Shown here: in pieces, positions 24,309 to 32,478 of the stretch
Numbering within the stretch: position 1 is the first letter of the stretch
Layout: every line of letters starts with the position of its first letter
Source: Streptomyces albipurpureus
GTDB lineage: Bacteria > Actinomycetota > Actinomycetes > Streptomycetales > Streptomycetaceae
NCBI RefSeq assembly: GCF_023701525.1
Contig: NZ_JAMQAW010000026.1
Span: 39,206-103,205, forward strand
DNA: 64,000 bases
Direction: 5' to 3'
Notes under the pieces: generated by a model
The model's input: the letters and a program-made list of their open reading frames with translations, nothing else
What the model was told of the DNA's origin: nothing
Database searches by the model: none
Program-made: the position numbers and the translations under genes

Positions 24309-24364
24309 GGGGACCGGCTCCGATCTGAGTGGGTGCGTGCTGTGTGCACCGTCTTATCAGATGG

Positions 24365-24380
24365 CTGAGCAAACGCTTAG
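24365..24380. promoter_or_regulatory. Candidate TetR-type operator upstream of the thioesterase
   Basis: CTGAGC-AAAC-GCTTAG is an inverted repeat with one mismatch. The core AGCAAACGCTT resembles operators of TetR-family acyl-CoA regulators. It would overlap the thioesterase promoter (a TGATAAG box follows on the minus strand). Inference. Confidence 0.35.
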
Positions 24381-24397
24381 CGCCCAGGTCACATTCT

Positions 24398-24427
24398 GCC
24401 CCCGCTGGCCATGCCATCAGCGGGGGC
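24398..24427. terminator. Hairpin stranded by the IS insertion
   Basis: GCCCCCGCTG (24398-24407) and its perfect complement (24418-24427) form a 10-bp stem. Before the IS inserted this would have lain about 85 nt beyond the oxidoreductase stop, a plausible place for that gene's terminator. Confidence 0.6.
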
Positions 24428-24515
24428 CACCAGCACCGCTTCGCCGACCGGGACACCACTGGCGCGGCCTCGCACCTGCTCACTGATCCAGCCTGATCCA
24501 AACGACAGACCCTAG

Positions 24516-25887
24516 TAGTGCTTTGTTAGGTGGCCTTGTCAGGTTTGGTGTCTGGTAGTTCGCTGGTTGTATGAGGGCTGGGGAGCTTGCTGGGTGTCGG
24601 GGCCGGTTGGAGGATTTCGCCGGTGAGGTGTTCGCGCCGCTGGTCAGGCGGGATCAGCGGGCGAAGGGCCTGCTGTATCTGCGGGGTCTGCTGTTGGACG
24701 GTCGGCGGAAGTCGATGCAGCCCATGGCCGGGCGCCTTGGTGTCGATCATCAGCAGTTGCAGCAGTTCATGACCTCTTCGACCTGGCCGGTCCAGGACGT
24801 GCGGGCCCATCTGGCGTGGAGGGCGGTCCGCGTGGTGCGTCCGCAGGTATGGGTGGTGGACGACACCGGCTTCCCCAAGGACGGGATCTCCTCGCCGGGG
24901 GTGGCTCGGCAGTACTCGGGCACCCTGGGGAAAGTCGGCAACTGCCAGATCGGGGTCAGTATCCATGCCGCCTCCGACGCGGCCTCGTGTCCGTTGTCGT
25001 GGCGGCTGTTCCTGCCCGCCGTGTGGGACGGTCCGGATGCGGCGGCCCGGCGAGCGGCCTGCCGCATCCCTGAGAGTGAGCATCACCGCCCGAAGTGGCG
25101 GCTCGCGCTGGAGGAACTGGCCGGCACCGGGCTGAGGCCGGCGGTACTCGTCGCTGACACCGGCTACGGCGCGAACGCGGACTTCCGGCACGGTTTGGAA
25201 GCCCGTGGCCTTGCCCATGTCCTGCAGGCCAAGGGCGAGATGACCGCCCACCCCGCGACCGCCGAGCCGCATCAGCCCGCCTACGGCGGGCTCGGACCCC
25301 GACCCCTGCCCCGCTACCGCACCCGTCCGGTCTCCTTACGCGACCACGTCATCACCGCAGGCCGCCACCAGGGCCAGGCAGTGACCTGGCGCAAGGGCTC
25401 CAGGGCCGCGATGAGCTCGCACTTCGTACTCCTGCGGGTCCGTCTCGCAGGACGGCGTCCCAAGCCCACCGACGACGGCACGATCCCTCCCACCTGGTTG
25501 ATCGCCCAGTGGCCCGATGGCGAATCAGAGCCGGTCAAGTACTGGATTTCGAACCTGCCGGAGACCATCCCGGCGAAGGATCTGGTCCGCCTCGCGAAGT
25601 CCCGGTGGCGCATCGAACACGACTACCACGAGCTGAAGACCGCCCTCGGGCTCGACCACTTCGAGGGACGCTCCTTCACCGGCTGGCACCGCCACGTCAC
25701 CCTCGTCACCGCCGCCCATCTCTTCCTCACCGAACAGCGGATCTCCCCAAAAGCCCCTGCCAGGGCCTGACCCTCTACCAGGCCCTGGCACTCTTGCAGC
25801 ACCTCATCGTCACCTGGACAGGCACCTGCCCTACCTGCCGACAACCCACCCCATGGCAGCCCTACGACACCACCTAACAAAGCACTA
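24516..25887 (+). mobile_element. IS701-family insertion sequence with perfect 18-bp ends and CTAG target duplication
   Basis: The 1,372-bp element is bounded by perfect 18-bp inverted repeats (TAGTGCTTTGTTAGGTGG at 24516-24533, complement at 25870-25887). CTAG flanks it on both sides (24512-24515 and 25888-25891). IS701-family elements make 4-bp YTAR duplications, which CTAG fits. Unmutated ends and duplication indicate recent insertion. It lies between the thioesterase and the oxidoreductase gene, with the transposase antiparallel to both, and the right-hand CTAG contains the oxidoreductase stop codon. Confidence 0.95.
24571..25770 (+). CDS. IS701-family transposase (DDE)
   Basis: 399 residues. 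DDE landmarks are VWVVDDTGFPKDGISSPGVA (first Asp), RPAVLVADTGYGANADFRHG (second Asp) and the late glutamate in SRWRIEHDYHELKTALGLDHFEGRS. The frame ends with PKAPARA at TGA 25768. In the -1 frame the sequence continues SPCQGLTLYQALALLQHL to a CPTCRQP ending at 25877, which looks like the normal C-terminus of this family. The heptamer C-CCA-AAA at 25746-25752 lies exactly where a -1 slip would join them. Either programmed frameshifting or a truncating mutation is possible. Confidence 0.93.
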   Translation: MRAGELAGCRGRLEDFAGEVFAPLVRRDQRAKGLLYLRGLLLDGRRKSMQPMAGRLGVDHQQLQQFMTSSTWPVQDVRAHLAWRAVRVVRPQVWVVDDTGFPKDGISSPGVARQYSGTLGKVGNCQIGVSIHAASDAASCPLSWRLFLPAVWDGPDAAARRAACRIPESEHHRPKWRLALEELAGTGLRPAVLVADTGYGANADFRHGLEARGLAHVLQAKGEMTAHPATAEPHQPAYGGLGPRPLPRYRTRPVSLRDHVITAGRHQGQAVTWRKGSRAAMSSHFVLLRVRLAGRRPKPTDDGTIPPTWLIAQWPDGESEPVKYWISNLPETIPAKDLVRLAKSRWRIEHDYHELKTALGLDHFEGRSFTGWHRHVTLVTAAHLFLTEQRISPKAPARA

Positions 25888-28161
25888 CTAGGCCGGTTCC
25901 AACCGCACCACTACGGACTTGCTGGCCGGTGTGTTGCTGGTGTCCGCCGTAGAGTCCAGTGGCACCAGGACATTGGTCTCCGGGTAGTACGCCGCGGCGC
26001 ACCCTTTGGCCGTTGGGTAGTGGACCACCCGGAAGCCGGGTGCCCTGCGCTCCACTCCGTCGCGCCACTCGCTGACGAGATCGACGTAGGAACCGTCCGC
26101 GAGATCCAACTCATCCGCGTCCCGCGGGTTCACCAGCACCACCCGCCGGCCCCCCTTGATGCCCCGATAACGGTCGTCAAGGCCATAGATCGTGGTGTTG
26201 TACTGATCGTGCGAACGCAGTGTCTGGAGCAGCAGCCTGCCCTGAGGCACCTCGGGGAACTCCACCGGTGCGGCGGTGAAGTTGGCCCTGCCCGTGGCGG
26301 TGGGGAAACGGCGCTCATCCCGCGGGGCATGGGGAAGGGTGAATCCACCAGGGCGCGCGATCTTCGCGTTGAAGTCCTCGAAGCCGGGCACCACCCGCGC
26401 GATCCGATCGCGGATCGTGCCGTAGTCCCGCTCGAACTCCTCCCACGGGGTCGCCGACTTGGCCCCCAGCACGGCGCGGGCCAGCCGCGCCACGATCGCG
26501 GGCTCCGAGAGCAGTTGCCCACTTGCCGGCGGGAGATTGCCCCGGGACGCGTGCACCATGCCCATGGAGTCCTCGACGGTCACCACCTGCCGGCCGCCGG
26601 CCTGCACATCCTTGTCCGTCCGCCCCAAGGTGGGCAGGATCAGCGCCCGGCTGCCCGTCACCGCATGAGAGCGATTGAGCTTGGTCGACACATGAACCGT
26701 CAGCCGCGCCGTGCGGATGGCGGCCTCGGTGACCTCCGTATCGGGGCTGGCCGCGACGAAGTTCCCGCCCATCGCGAAGAAGACCTTCGCCGTGCCGTCC
26801 CGCAGGGCCCTGATGGACCGTACGACATCGAGACCGTGGTGGCGGGGCGGTGCGAAGCCGAACTCCTTCTCCAGTGCGTCCAGGAACGCCGGCGCCGGGC
26901 GCTCGAAGATGCCCATGGTGCGATCGCCCTGAACGTTGGAGTGTCCCCGTACGGGGCACAGGCCCGCACCGGGGCGGCCGATATTGCCCCGCAGCAGCAG
27001 GAAGTTGACCACCTCGCGGATGGTGGCGACGGAGTGCTTGTGCTGGGTGAGTCCCATCGCCCAGCAGACGATCGTCCGCCGCGAAGCCAGCACCATGGTG
27101 AGAGCCCGCTCGATCTCGGCCCGCTCCAGGCCGGTCGCGGCGAGCGTCTCCTCCCAGTCGGCGGCCAGGGCGGCCGTGCGGAACTCCTCGTACCCATGGG
27201 TGTGCTCGGCGATGAACTCCTGATCGACCGCTTCCGCACCACTCTGCAGGACCAACTTGTTCAGGAGCCGGAACAGAGCCTGGTCGCCGCCGATACGGAT
27301 CTGGAGGAAGAGGTCGTTCAACGCGACACCCTTGATCAGACCGCGCGGTGTCTGCGGGTTCTTGAATCGCTCCATACCCGCCTCGGGGAGCGGATTCACC
27401 GAGATGATCCGCGCGCCCGCGCGCTTCGCCTTCTCCAGCGCGGAGAGCATCCGAGGGTGGTTGGTGCCGGGATTCTGACCGGCGACGATGATCAGATCGG
27501 CCTGGTGCATGTCTTCGAGCGACACACTGCCCTTGCCGACCCCGATGGTCTCCGTGAGCGCCGAGCCGGAGGACTCATGGCACATGTTCGAGCAGTCGGG
27601 GAGATTGTTGGTGCCGAACTCACGGGCGAACAACTGGAGCAGGAAGGCCGCTTCATTGCTGGTGCGGCCCGAGGTGTAGAAGAGGGCTTCATCGGGCGAG
27701 GAGAGCGCGGTCAGATCCGTTGCGATGATCTCGAACGCCCGCTCCCAGCTCACCGCCTCATACCGGTCGCCACCTTCGGGCAGATAGACCGGCTCGGTGA
27801 TCCGGCCCTGCTGACCCAGCCAGTAACCGCTGCGGGAGGCGAGATCCGCCAGGGGGTGCTCGGCGAAGAAGTCGGGCGTCACCCGGCGCAGGGTCGCCTC
27901 CTCGGCGACCGCCTTCGCGCCGTTCTCACAGAACTCCGCGGAATGGCGCTTGTCGCCCTCGGGCCAGGCGCATCCCGGACAGTCGAAGCCATCCTTCTGA
28001 TTGACCTTGAGGAGCGTCTGCGCGGTGCGTTTCACACCCATCTGCTGCTGGGCGATCCTCAGGGTGTGTCCGATGGCGGAGAGACCGGCCGCCGCATGCT
28101 GGGGCGCGTCGATCTGCGGCGCGTCCTGAATCGGATCGCCTGCGGGAGGCTTGCCGGCCAT
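25888..28161 (-). CDS. FdhF/YdeP-family molybdopterin oxidoreductase
   Basis: About 757 residues from ATG 28161, which follows AAGGGGAGCACG. The N-terminus has the YdeP-type FDCPGCAWPEGDKRHSAEFC, and the molybdopterin core includes ALFYTSGRTSNEAAFLLQLF, the NNLPDCSNMCHESSG segment, LIIVAGQNPGTNHPRML and GNIGRPGAGLCPVRGHSNVQG. The C-terminal molydopterin-dinucleotide-binding domain has TLRSHDQYNTTIYGLDDRYRG. It resembles formate dehydrogenase alpha-like enzymes of uncertain substrate; in enteric bacteria YdeP is linked to acid resistance. No partner subunit is adjacent. Its TAG stop lies inside the IS target duplication. Confidence 0.9.
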   Translation of the reverse strand: MAGKPPAGDPIQDAPQIDAPQHAAAGLSAIGHTLRIAQQQMGVKRTAQTLLKVNQKDGFDCPGCAWPEGDKRHSAEFCENGAKAVAEEATLRRVTPDFFAEHPLADLASRSGYWLGQQGRITEPVYLPEGGDRYEAVSWERAFEIIATDLTALSSPDEALFYTSGRTSNEAAFLLQLFAREFGTNNLPDCSNMCHESSGSALTETIGVGKGSVSLEDMHQADLIIVAGQNPGTNHPRMLSALEKAKRAGARIISVNPLPEAGMERFKNPQTPRGLIKGVALNDLFLQIRIGGDQALFRLLNKLVLQSGAEAVDQEFIAEHTHGYEEFRTAALAADWEETLAATGLERAEIERALTMVLASRRTIVCWAMGLTQHKHSVATIREVVNFLLLRGNIGRPGAGLCPVRGHSNVQGDRTMGIFERPAPAFLDALEKEFGFAPPRHHGLDVVRSIRALRDGTAKVFFAMGGNFVAASPDTEVTEAAIRTARLTVHVSTKLNRSHAVTGSRALILPTLGRTDKDVQAGGRQVVTVEDSMGMVHASRGNLPPASGQLLSEPAIVARLARAVLGAKSATPWEEFERDYGTIRDRIARVVPGFEDFNAKIARPGGFTLPHAPRDERRFPTATGRANFTAAPVEFPEVPQGRLLLQTLRSHDQYNTTIYGLDDRYRGIKGGRRVVLVNPRDADELDLADGSYVDLVSEWRDGVERRAPGFRVVHYPTAKGCAAAYYPETNVLVPLDSTADTSNTPASKSVVVRLEPA

Positions 28162-28257
28162 CGTGCTCCCCTTCGAGCGCGGTCTCCACAGCTGTCGGTA
28201 GCTGTCTGTTTCCGTCCGTCCACGGCCACCAGGGGCGAGGTCGGACGAGATGGGGCG

Positions 28258-28286
28258 AACATATATACGTCTGAGGGACTCGTCCA
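28258..28286 (-). promoter_or_regulatory. Sigma-70-type promoter of the oxidoreductase gene
   Basis: Read on the minus strand, TGGACG (plus 28281-28286) and TATGTT (plus 28258-28263) are 17 bp apart in an AT-rich pocket, about 100 nt upstream of the start codon. Confidence 0.55.
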
Positions 28287-28406
28287 CTTTCGATACTGTC
28301 ATGCCCCGCTGACAGCGGCCCGCGCCCACCGGTCGCGGGCTCGTCCGGGCACCGCCGGGCGGTCGCATTGCCAGTGATGTCAGTGGCACGTGGCAGGATC
28401 GTCCCC

Positions 28407-31118
28407 GTGGTTGAGACAGCATCGAAGAAGACTCCAGACGACAACCGTCCACGCCTGCTCCTCATGGACGGGCACTCCCTGGCGTACCGGGCGTTTTTCG
28501 CGCTGCCCGCGGAGAATTTCTCGACCGCGAGCGGCCAGACGACCAATGCCGTCTACGGCTTCGCGTCCATGCTGGCGAACACGCTGCGCGACGAAGCGCC
28601 TACGCATTTCGCCGTGGCCTTCGACGTATCGCGGAAGACCTGGCGCTCGAATGACTTCCCGGAGTACAAGGCGAACCGTTCGTCGACGCCCGACGAGTTC
28701 AAGGGGCAGGTCGAGCTGATCGGCGAGCTCCTCGACACGATGAACGCGGCGCGGTTCGCCGTCGACGGCTTCGAGGCCGACGACATCATCGCCACCTTGG
28801 CGACCGAGGCCGAGGCCGCCGGCTTCGACGTGCTGATCGTCACTGGCGACCGGGACTCCTTCCAGTTGGTCAGCGAGCACACGACCGTGCTCTATCCGAC
28901 CAAGGGCGTCTCCGAGCTGACCCGCTTCACCCCGGCGAAGGTCGAGGAGAAGTACGGGCTGACCCCCACGCAGTATCCCGACTTCGCCGCCCTGCGCGGC
29001 GACCCGTCCGACAATCTCCCCGGTATCCCGGGCGTCGGCGAGAAGACAGCCACGAAGTGGATCCATCAGTTCGGCTCCTTCGCCGAACTCGTCGAGCGTG
29101 CGGACGAGGTGAAGGGCAAGGTCGGACAGTCGCTGCGGGACCATCTGGACGCGGTGAAGCTCAACCGCCATCTGACCGAGTTGGTGCGCGACGTCGAGCT
29201 GCCCAAGGCCGTCGCCGAGCTGGAGCGCGCCCCTTATGACCGGGCCGCGCTGAAGGGGTTCCTGGAAGTTCTGGAGATCCGCAACCCCAGCCTGCGGGAT
29301 CGGCTGCTCGCGGTGGACCCGGGTTCGGCGGAGGAAGAGGCTCCGCCCCCCGCCGCCGGAGTGGAGCTCAACGGCTTGGTCGTGGGCGCCGGCGAACTGG
29401 CTCCCTGGCTTGAGCAGCACGGCGATCAGCCCCTCGGGATGGCCGTGGTCGCGAGCTGGGCGTTGGGCGTGGGCAGCGTCAGCGAGATCGCCCTGGCCGC
29501 CGCCGATGGAAACGCCGCGTGGTGTGACCCGACCCGTCTCGACGAGGCGGACGAGCGGGCCTTCGCCGCCTGGAGCGCGGACGAGTCCCGGCCCAAGGTG
29601 CTGCACAACGCCAAGGAAGTGCTGCGGGTGTTCCCCGAGCACGGCTGGCAGATCGCGGGCATCACCATGGACACCGCACTCGCCGCCTATCTGGTGAAAC
29701 CCGGCCGCCGATCCTTCGCCCTGGACGCCCTTTCCATCGAGTACCTCCACCGTGAGCTGGCGCCTGCCGCAGCCGATGGCCAGTTGGCGTTCGGCGCGGA
29801 CGACCAGGCGGAAGCCGACGCTCTGATGGCCCAGGCTCGCGCCGTCCTCGATCTGGGCGACGCCTTCGGCACCAAGCTGACCGAGGTCGGCGCCACCGAA
29901 CTGCTCCACGATGTGGAGCTGCCCACCTCACTGCTGTTGGCCCGGATGGAGCGGTCCGGCATCGCCGCCGACCGAGCCCATCTGGAAGCCATGGAGCAAC
30001 TCTTCGCGGGCGCCGTTCAGCAGGCGGTGAAGGAAGCCCACGCAGCCGTGGGCCATGAGTTCAACCTCGGCTCGCCCAAGCAGCTCCAAGAGGTCTTCTT
30101 CGGCGAGCTGAACCTCCCCAAGACCAAGAAGACCAAGACCGGCTACACCACCGACGCAGACGCACTGGCCTGGCTCGCCGGGCAGACCGAGCACGAGCTG
30201 CCGGTCATCATGCTGCGCCACCGCGAGCAGGCCCGGTTGCGTTCCACGGTCGAGGGGTTGATCAAGACGGTTGCGGCCGACGGCCGCGTCCACACCACGT
30301 TCAGCCAGACCGTCGCGGCGACCGGACGGCTCTCCTCCACCGATCCGAACCTTCAGAACGTGCCGGTGCGCACCGACGAGGGACGGGCCATCCGTCGCGG
30401 TTTCGTCGTCGGCGAGGGCTACGAGTCGCTGATGACGGCCGACTACAGCCAGATCGAGCTGCGGGTCATGGCCCACCTCTCCCAGGACGAGGGCTTGCTT
30501 GAGGCCTTCACCTCCGGTGAGGACCTGCACAACACCGTGGCCTCCCAGGTGTTCGGCGTGGAGACCTCCGCGGTCGATCCGGAGATGCGTCGGAAGATCA
30601 AGGCGATGTCCTACGGACTGGCCTATGGGCTCTCGGCATTCGGTCTGTCCCAGCAGCTCAACATCGAGGCGGGTGAGGCTCGCGCCCTGATGGACACCTA
30701 CTTCGAGCGCTTCGGCGGAGTGCGGGACTACCTCCACCACGTCGTGGACGAGGCCAGGGCCACCGGGTACACGGCCACCATGCTCGGTCGCCGGCGCTAC
30801 CTCCCCGACCTCAACAGCGACAACCGCCAGCGCCGCGAGGCCGCGGAGCGCATGGCGCTCAACGCCCCGATCCAGGGAACAGCCGCGGATATCGTCAAGA
30901 TCGCCATGCTCAGAGTGGACGGGGCGCTCCAGGAGTCGAAGCTCTCCTCACGACTGCTGCTCCAGGTCCACGATGAAATCGTGCTGGAGATCTCACCGGG
31001 TGAGCGAGAGCAGGTGGAAGCGATCGTGCGCCGTGAGATGTCCACTGCCGCCTCGCTGAGCGCGCCACTGGACGTCTCGGTGGGTGTGGGCACGGACTGG
31101 GAGTCCGCAGCGCACTGA
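28407..31118 (+). CDS. polA: DNA polymerase I
   Basis: About 903 residues from GTG 28407. The 5' nuclease domain (to about 300) has LLLMDGHSLAYRAFFALP, FEADDIIATLA and GDPSDNLPGIPGVGEKTA. The central 3'-5' exonuclease-like domain lacks the metal-binding Asp/Glu pairs and is probably inactive, as in mycobacterial and Taq enzymes. The polymerase domain has motif A TADYSQIELRVMAHLSQDEG, motif B RRKIKAMSYGLAYGLS and motif C LLQVHDEIVLE. It fills gaps and removes RNA primers. A CAGGAT box ends 7 nt before the GTG. Earlier in-frame codons lie upstream of the family start. A terminator follows. Confidence 0.96.
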   Translation: MVETASKKTPDDNRPRLLLMDGHSLAYRAFFALPAENFSTASGQTTNAVYGFASMLANTLRDEAPTHFAVAFDVSRKTWRSNDFPEYKANRSSTPDEFKGQVELIGELLDTMNAARFAVDGFEADDIIATLATEAEAAGFDVLIVTGDRDSFQLVSEHTTVLYPTKGVSELTRFTPAKVEEKYGLTPTQYPDFAALRGDPSDNLPGIPGVGEKTATKWIHQFGSFAELVERADEVKGKVGQSLRDHLDAVKLNRHLTELVRDVELPKAVAELERAPYDRAALKGFLEVLEIRNPSLRDRLLAVDPGSAEEEAPPPAAGVELNGLVVGAGELAPWLEQHGDQPLGMAVVASWALGVGSVSEIALAAADGNAAWCDPTRLDEADERAFAAWSADESRPKVLHNAKEVLRVFPEHGWQIAGITMDTALAAYLVKPGRRSFALDALSIEYLHRELAPAAADGQLAFGADDQAEADALMAQARAVLDLGDAFGTKLTEVGATELLHDVELPTSLLLARMERSGIAADRAHLEAMEQLFAGAVQQAVKEAHAAVGHEFNLGSPKQLQEVFFGELNLPKTKKTKTGYTTDADALAWLAGQTEHELPVIMLRHREQARLRSTVEGLIKTVAADGRVHTTFSQTVAATGRLSSTDPNLQNVPVRTDEGRAIRRGFVVGEGYESLMTADYSQIELRVMAHLSQDEGLLEAFTSGEDLHNTVASQVFGVETSAVDPEMRRKIKAMSYGLAYGLSAFGLSQQLNIEAGEARALMDTYFERFGGVRDYLHHVVDEARATGYTATMLGRRRYLPDLNSDNRQRREAAERMALNAPIQGTAADIVKIAMLRVDGALQESKLSSRLLLQVHDEIVLEISPGEREQVEAIVRREMSTAASLSAPLDVSVGVGTDWESAAH

Positions 31119-31139
31119 TTCCGAACCATGAGCGGTGAA

Positions 31140-31171
31140 GGCGGGCCAGGGGAAGCCTCCCCTGGCCCGCC
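31140..31171 (+). terminator. polA terminator
   Basis: GGCGGGCCAGGGG (31140-31152) pairs with CCCCTGGCCCGCC (31159-31171), a perfect 13-bp stem with a 6-nt loop, 21 nt after the polA stop. Confidence 0.85.
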
Positions 31172-31394
31172 GCTGCGTGCCCCGGCTCGGATGGTTGGTT
31201 CCGGTGGGTTGCCTTGACTCCGATTCGAAGCGCCGCCGCCCGGGAGCGCGGAACCGTCGAGAAGCGACAACCAGACCGATGCCCGGGTGGGCACCACCGC
31301 GCTGGCGCTGTGTTGAGCCACCAAGCACGCGGGTCCGCCCAGAATGCGCCCGCTGTCGGATACGACGTTCCGTTGGGTCCGGGCGGTCAGACCC

Positions 31395-31446
31395 GGCTCC
31401 GGGCCGGGTGGGACTCCCGCGGCTCCGGGCCGGGTCGTACTCCCGC
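31395..31446. repeat. Tandem duplication of a 26-bp unit
   Basis: Two adjacent 26-bp copies beginning GGCTCCGGGCCGGGT and ending ACTCCCGC differ at two positions. They lie just beyond the 3' end of the DUF4184 gene. The rest of 31172-31449 contains no supported gene. Confidence 0.75.
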
Positions 31447-31449
31447 GTG

Positions 31450-32256
31450 TCAAACCCCGCCCGCCACCCTGCCCGTCAGTCGCATTCCCGCCCCGTAGAG
31501 CAGCAGCCCCGCGACCAGTCCCGCGCCGCCTCCGAAGCAGGCCGTGGGGATCAAGTCGATCGGGGAGAACGCGACCTCGGTGCGCAGATAGAGCAGTACG
31601 CACCGCTGTAGGGCTCCGATGAGCACGCAAGCGCCCAGCAGGACGCCGACGACCCGGCGCCCACGGCGGTCAAGGGAGGGAAGCGACGGGGGAGCGGACA
31701 CCAGGGGCAGCCGTCGCAGCGCGGACCACAGGCATGCGCCGAGTACCGCGAGGGCGAGCGCGGAAGACCCGTACTGCACGAACTTGTGGACCCCGAAGCC
31801 CCCCACCGTTTCGTTGAGAACGGGTATCAGCCGGGTGCCCCAACGGCCTTCATGGGTGAAGGCGTCCCAGCCGATATGGGTGGCGGCACCGAGCACCGCG
31901 GAGAAGTAGAACCACATGACGGAGCGGGGATGGGGATGGAATGGGCGGCCTCGCAGCAAGAGATGGACGCGGCCCTGCCATTTCCTGGGCAGCAAGACTA
32001 CCAAGGGGTCGCGCACCATCAACCAGAAGCCCACCAGCAGGGCGGTGAAAGCCACATCGACCGTGAGCAACCCCGGAAGCCCATGGGTGAACTGTCCGAA
32101 GGACATGGCGCCCGGCACCACGGAGGCCGCGAAGTAGGTCATGTCGGGCGAGAATGACCCCATGATCAGTGCCGAGGCGACCAAAGGCCCCCGCGCGGTC
32201 CCGTCTTTGGTGAGTCCCGGCAGAACCGCGGCGGCATGGCTGAGCGTGAATGGCAT
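31450..32256 (-). CDS. DUF4184 family integral membrane protein
   Basis: 268 residues starting MPFTLSHAAAVLPGL, the typical start of this family. About six membrane segments are visible (for example FTALLVGFWLMVRDPLVVLL and VMWFYFSAVLGAATHIGWDA). The histidine-bearing motifs THIGWDAFTHEGRWGTRL and SFSPDMTYF recall metal-dependent membrane hydrolases such as the YdjM type, but no activity is established. It is divergent from the lytic transglycosylase gene, with a 220-bp shared upstream region. Confidence 0.82.
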   Translation of the reverse strand: MPFTLSHAAAVLPGLTKDGTARGPLVASALIMGSFSPDMTYFAASVVPGAMSFGQFTHGLPGLLTVDVAFTALLVGFWLMVRDPLVVLLPRKWQGRVHLLLRGRPFHPHPRSVMWFYFSAVLGAATHIGWDAFTHEGRWGTRLIPVLNETVGGFGVHKFVQYGSSALALAVLGACLWSALRRLPLVSAPPSLPSLDRRGRRVVGVLLGACVLIGALQRCVLLYLRTEVAFSPIDLIPTACFGGGAGLVAGLLLYGAGMRLTGRVAGGV

Positions 32257-32478
32257 AGGAGGGGCCCCTGGTGATCGCGCTTGGTCGGATCTTGATTGTC
32301 AGCGCTCAGCATGAACGAAGGCCGCAGTCTGGACGCTTGGCAATGCGGAGGTGGCGACCTGGTGAAAACCGGTCAAGGCGCGGTGTCCCGGGGCCCGTAG
32401 TTGCCGTAGGGTCGCGTGGGTATTGCATTTAATCGTACTGGGGAGCGCGGGGCACCGCTTTCGGGAGGGAACAGACGT

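Noticed and set aside
26020..28377. 785-codon open frame antisense to the FdhF/YdeP gene
   Set aside because: Mirror of third-position GC bias; Arg/His/Gly-rich composition and no recognisable domain.
32257..32478. c-di-AMP (ydaO-type) riboswitch before the lytic transglycosylase
   Set aside because: Such riboswitches precede some actinobacterial wall hydrolases, but the conserved core sequences are not seen here.
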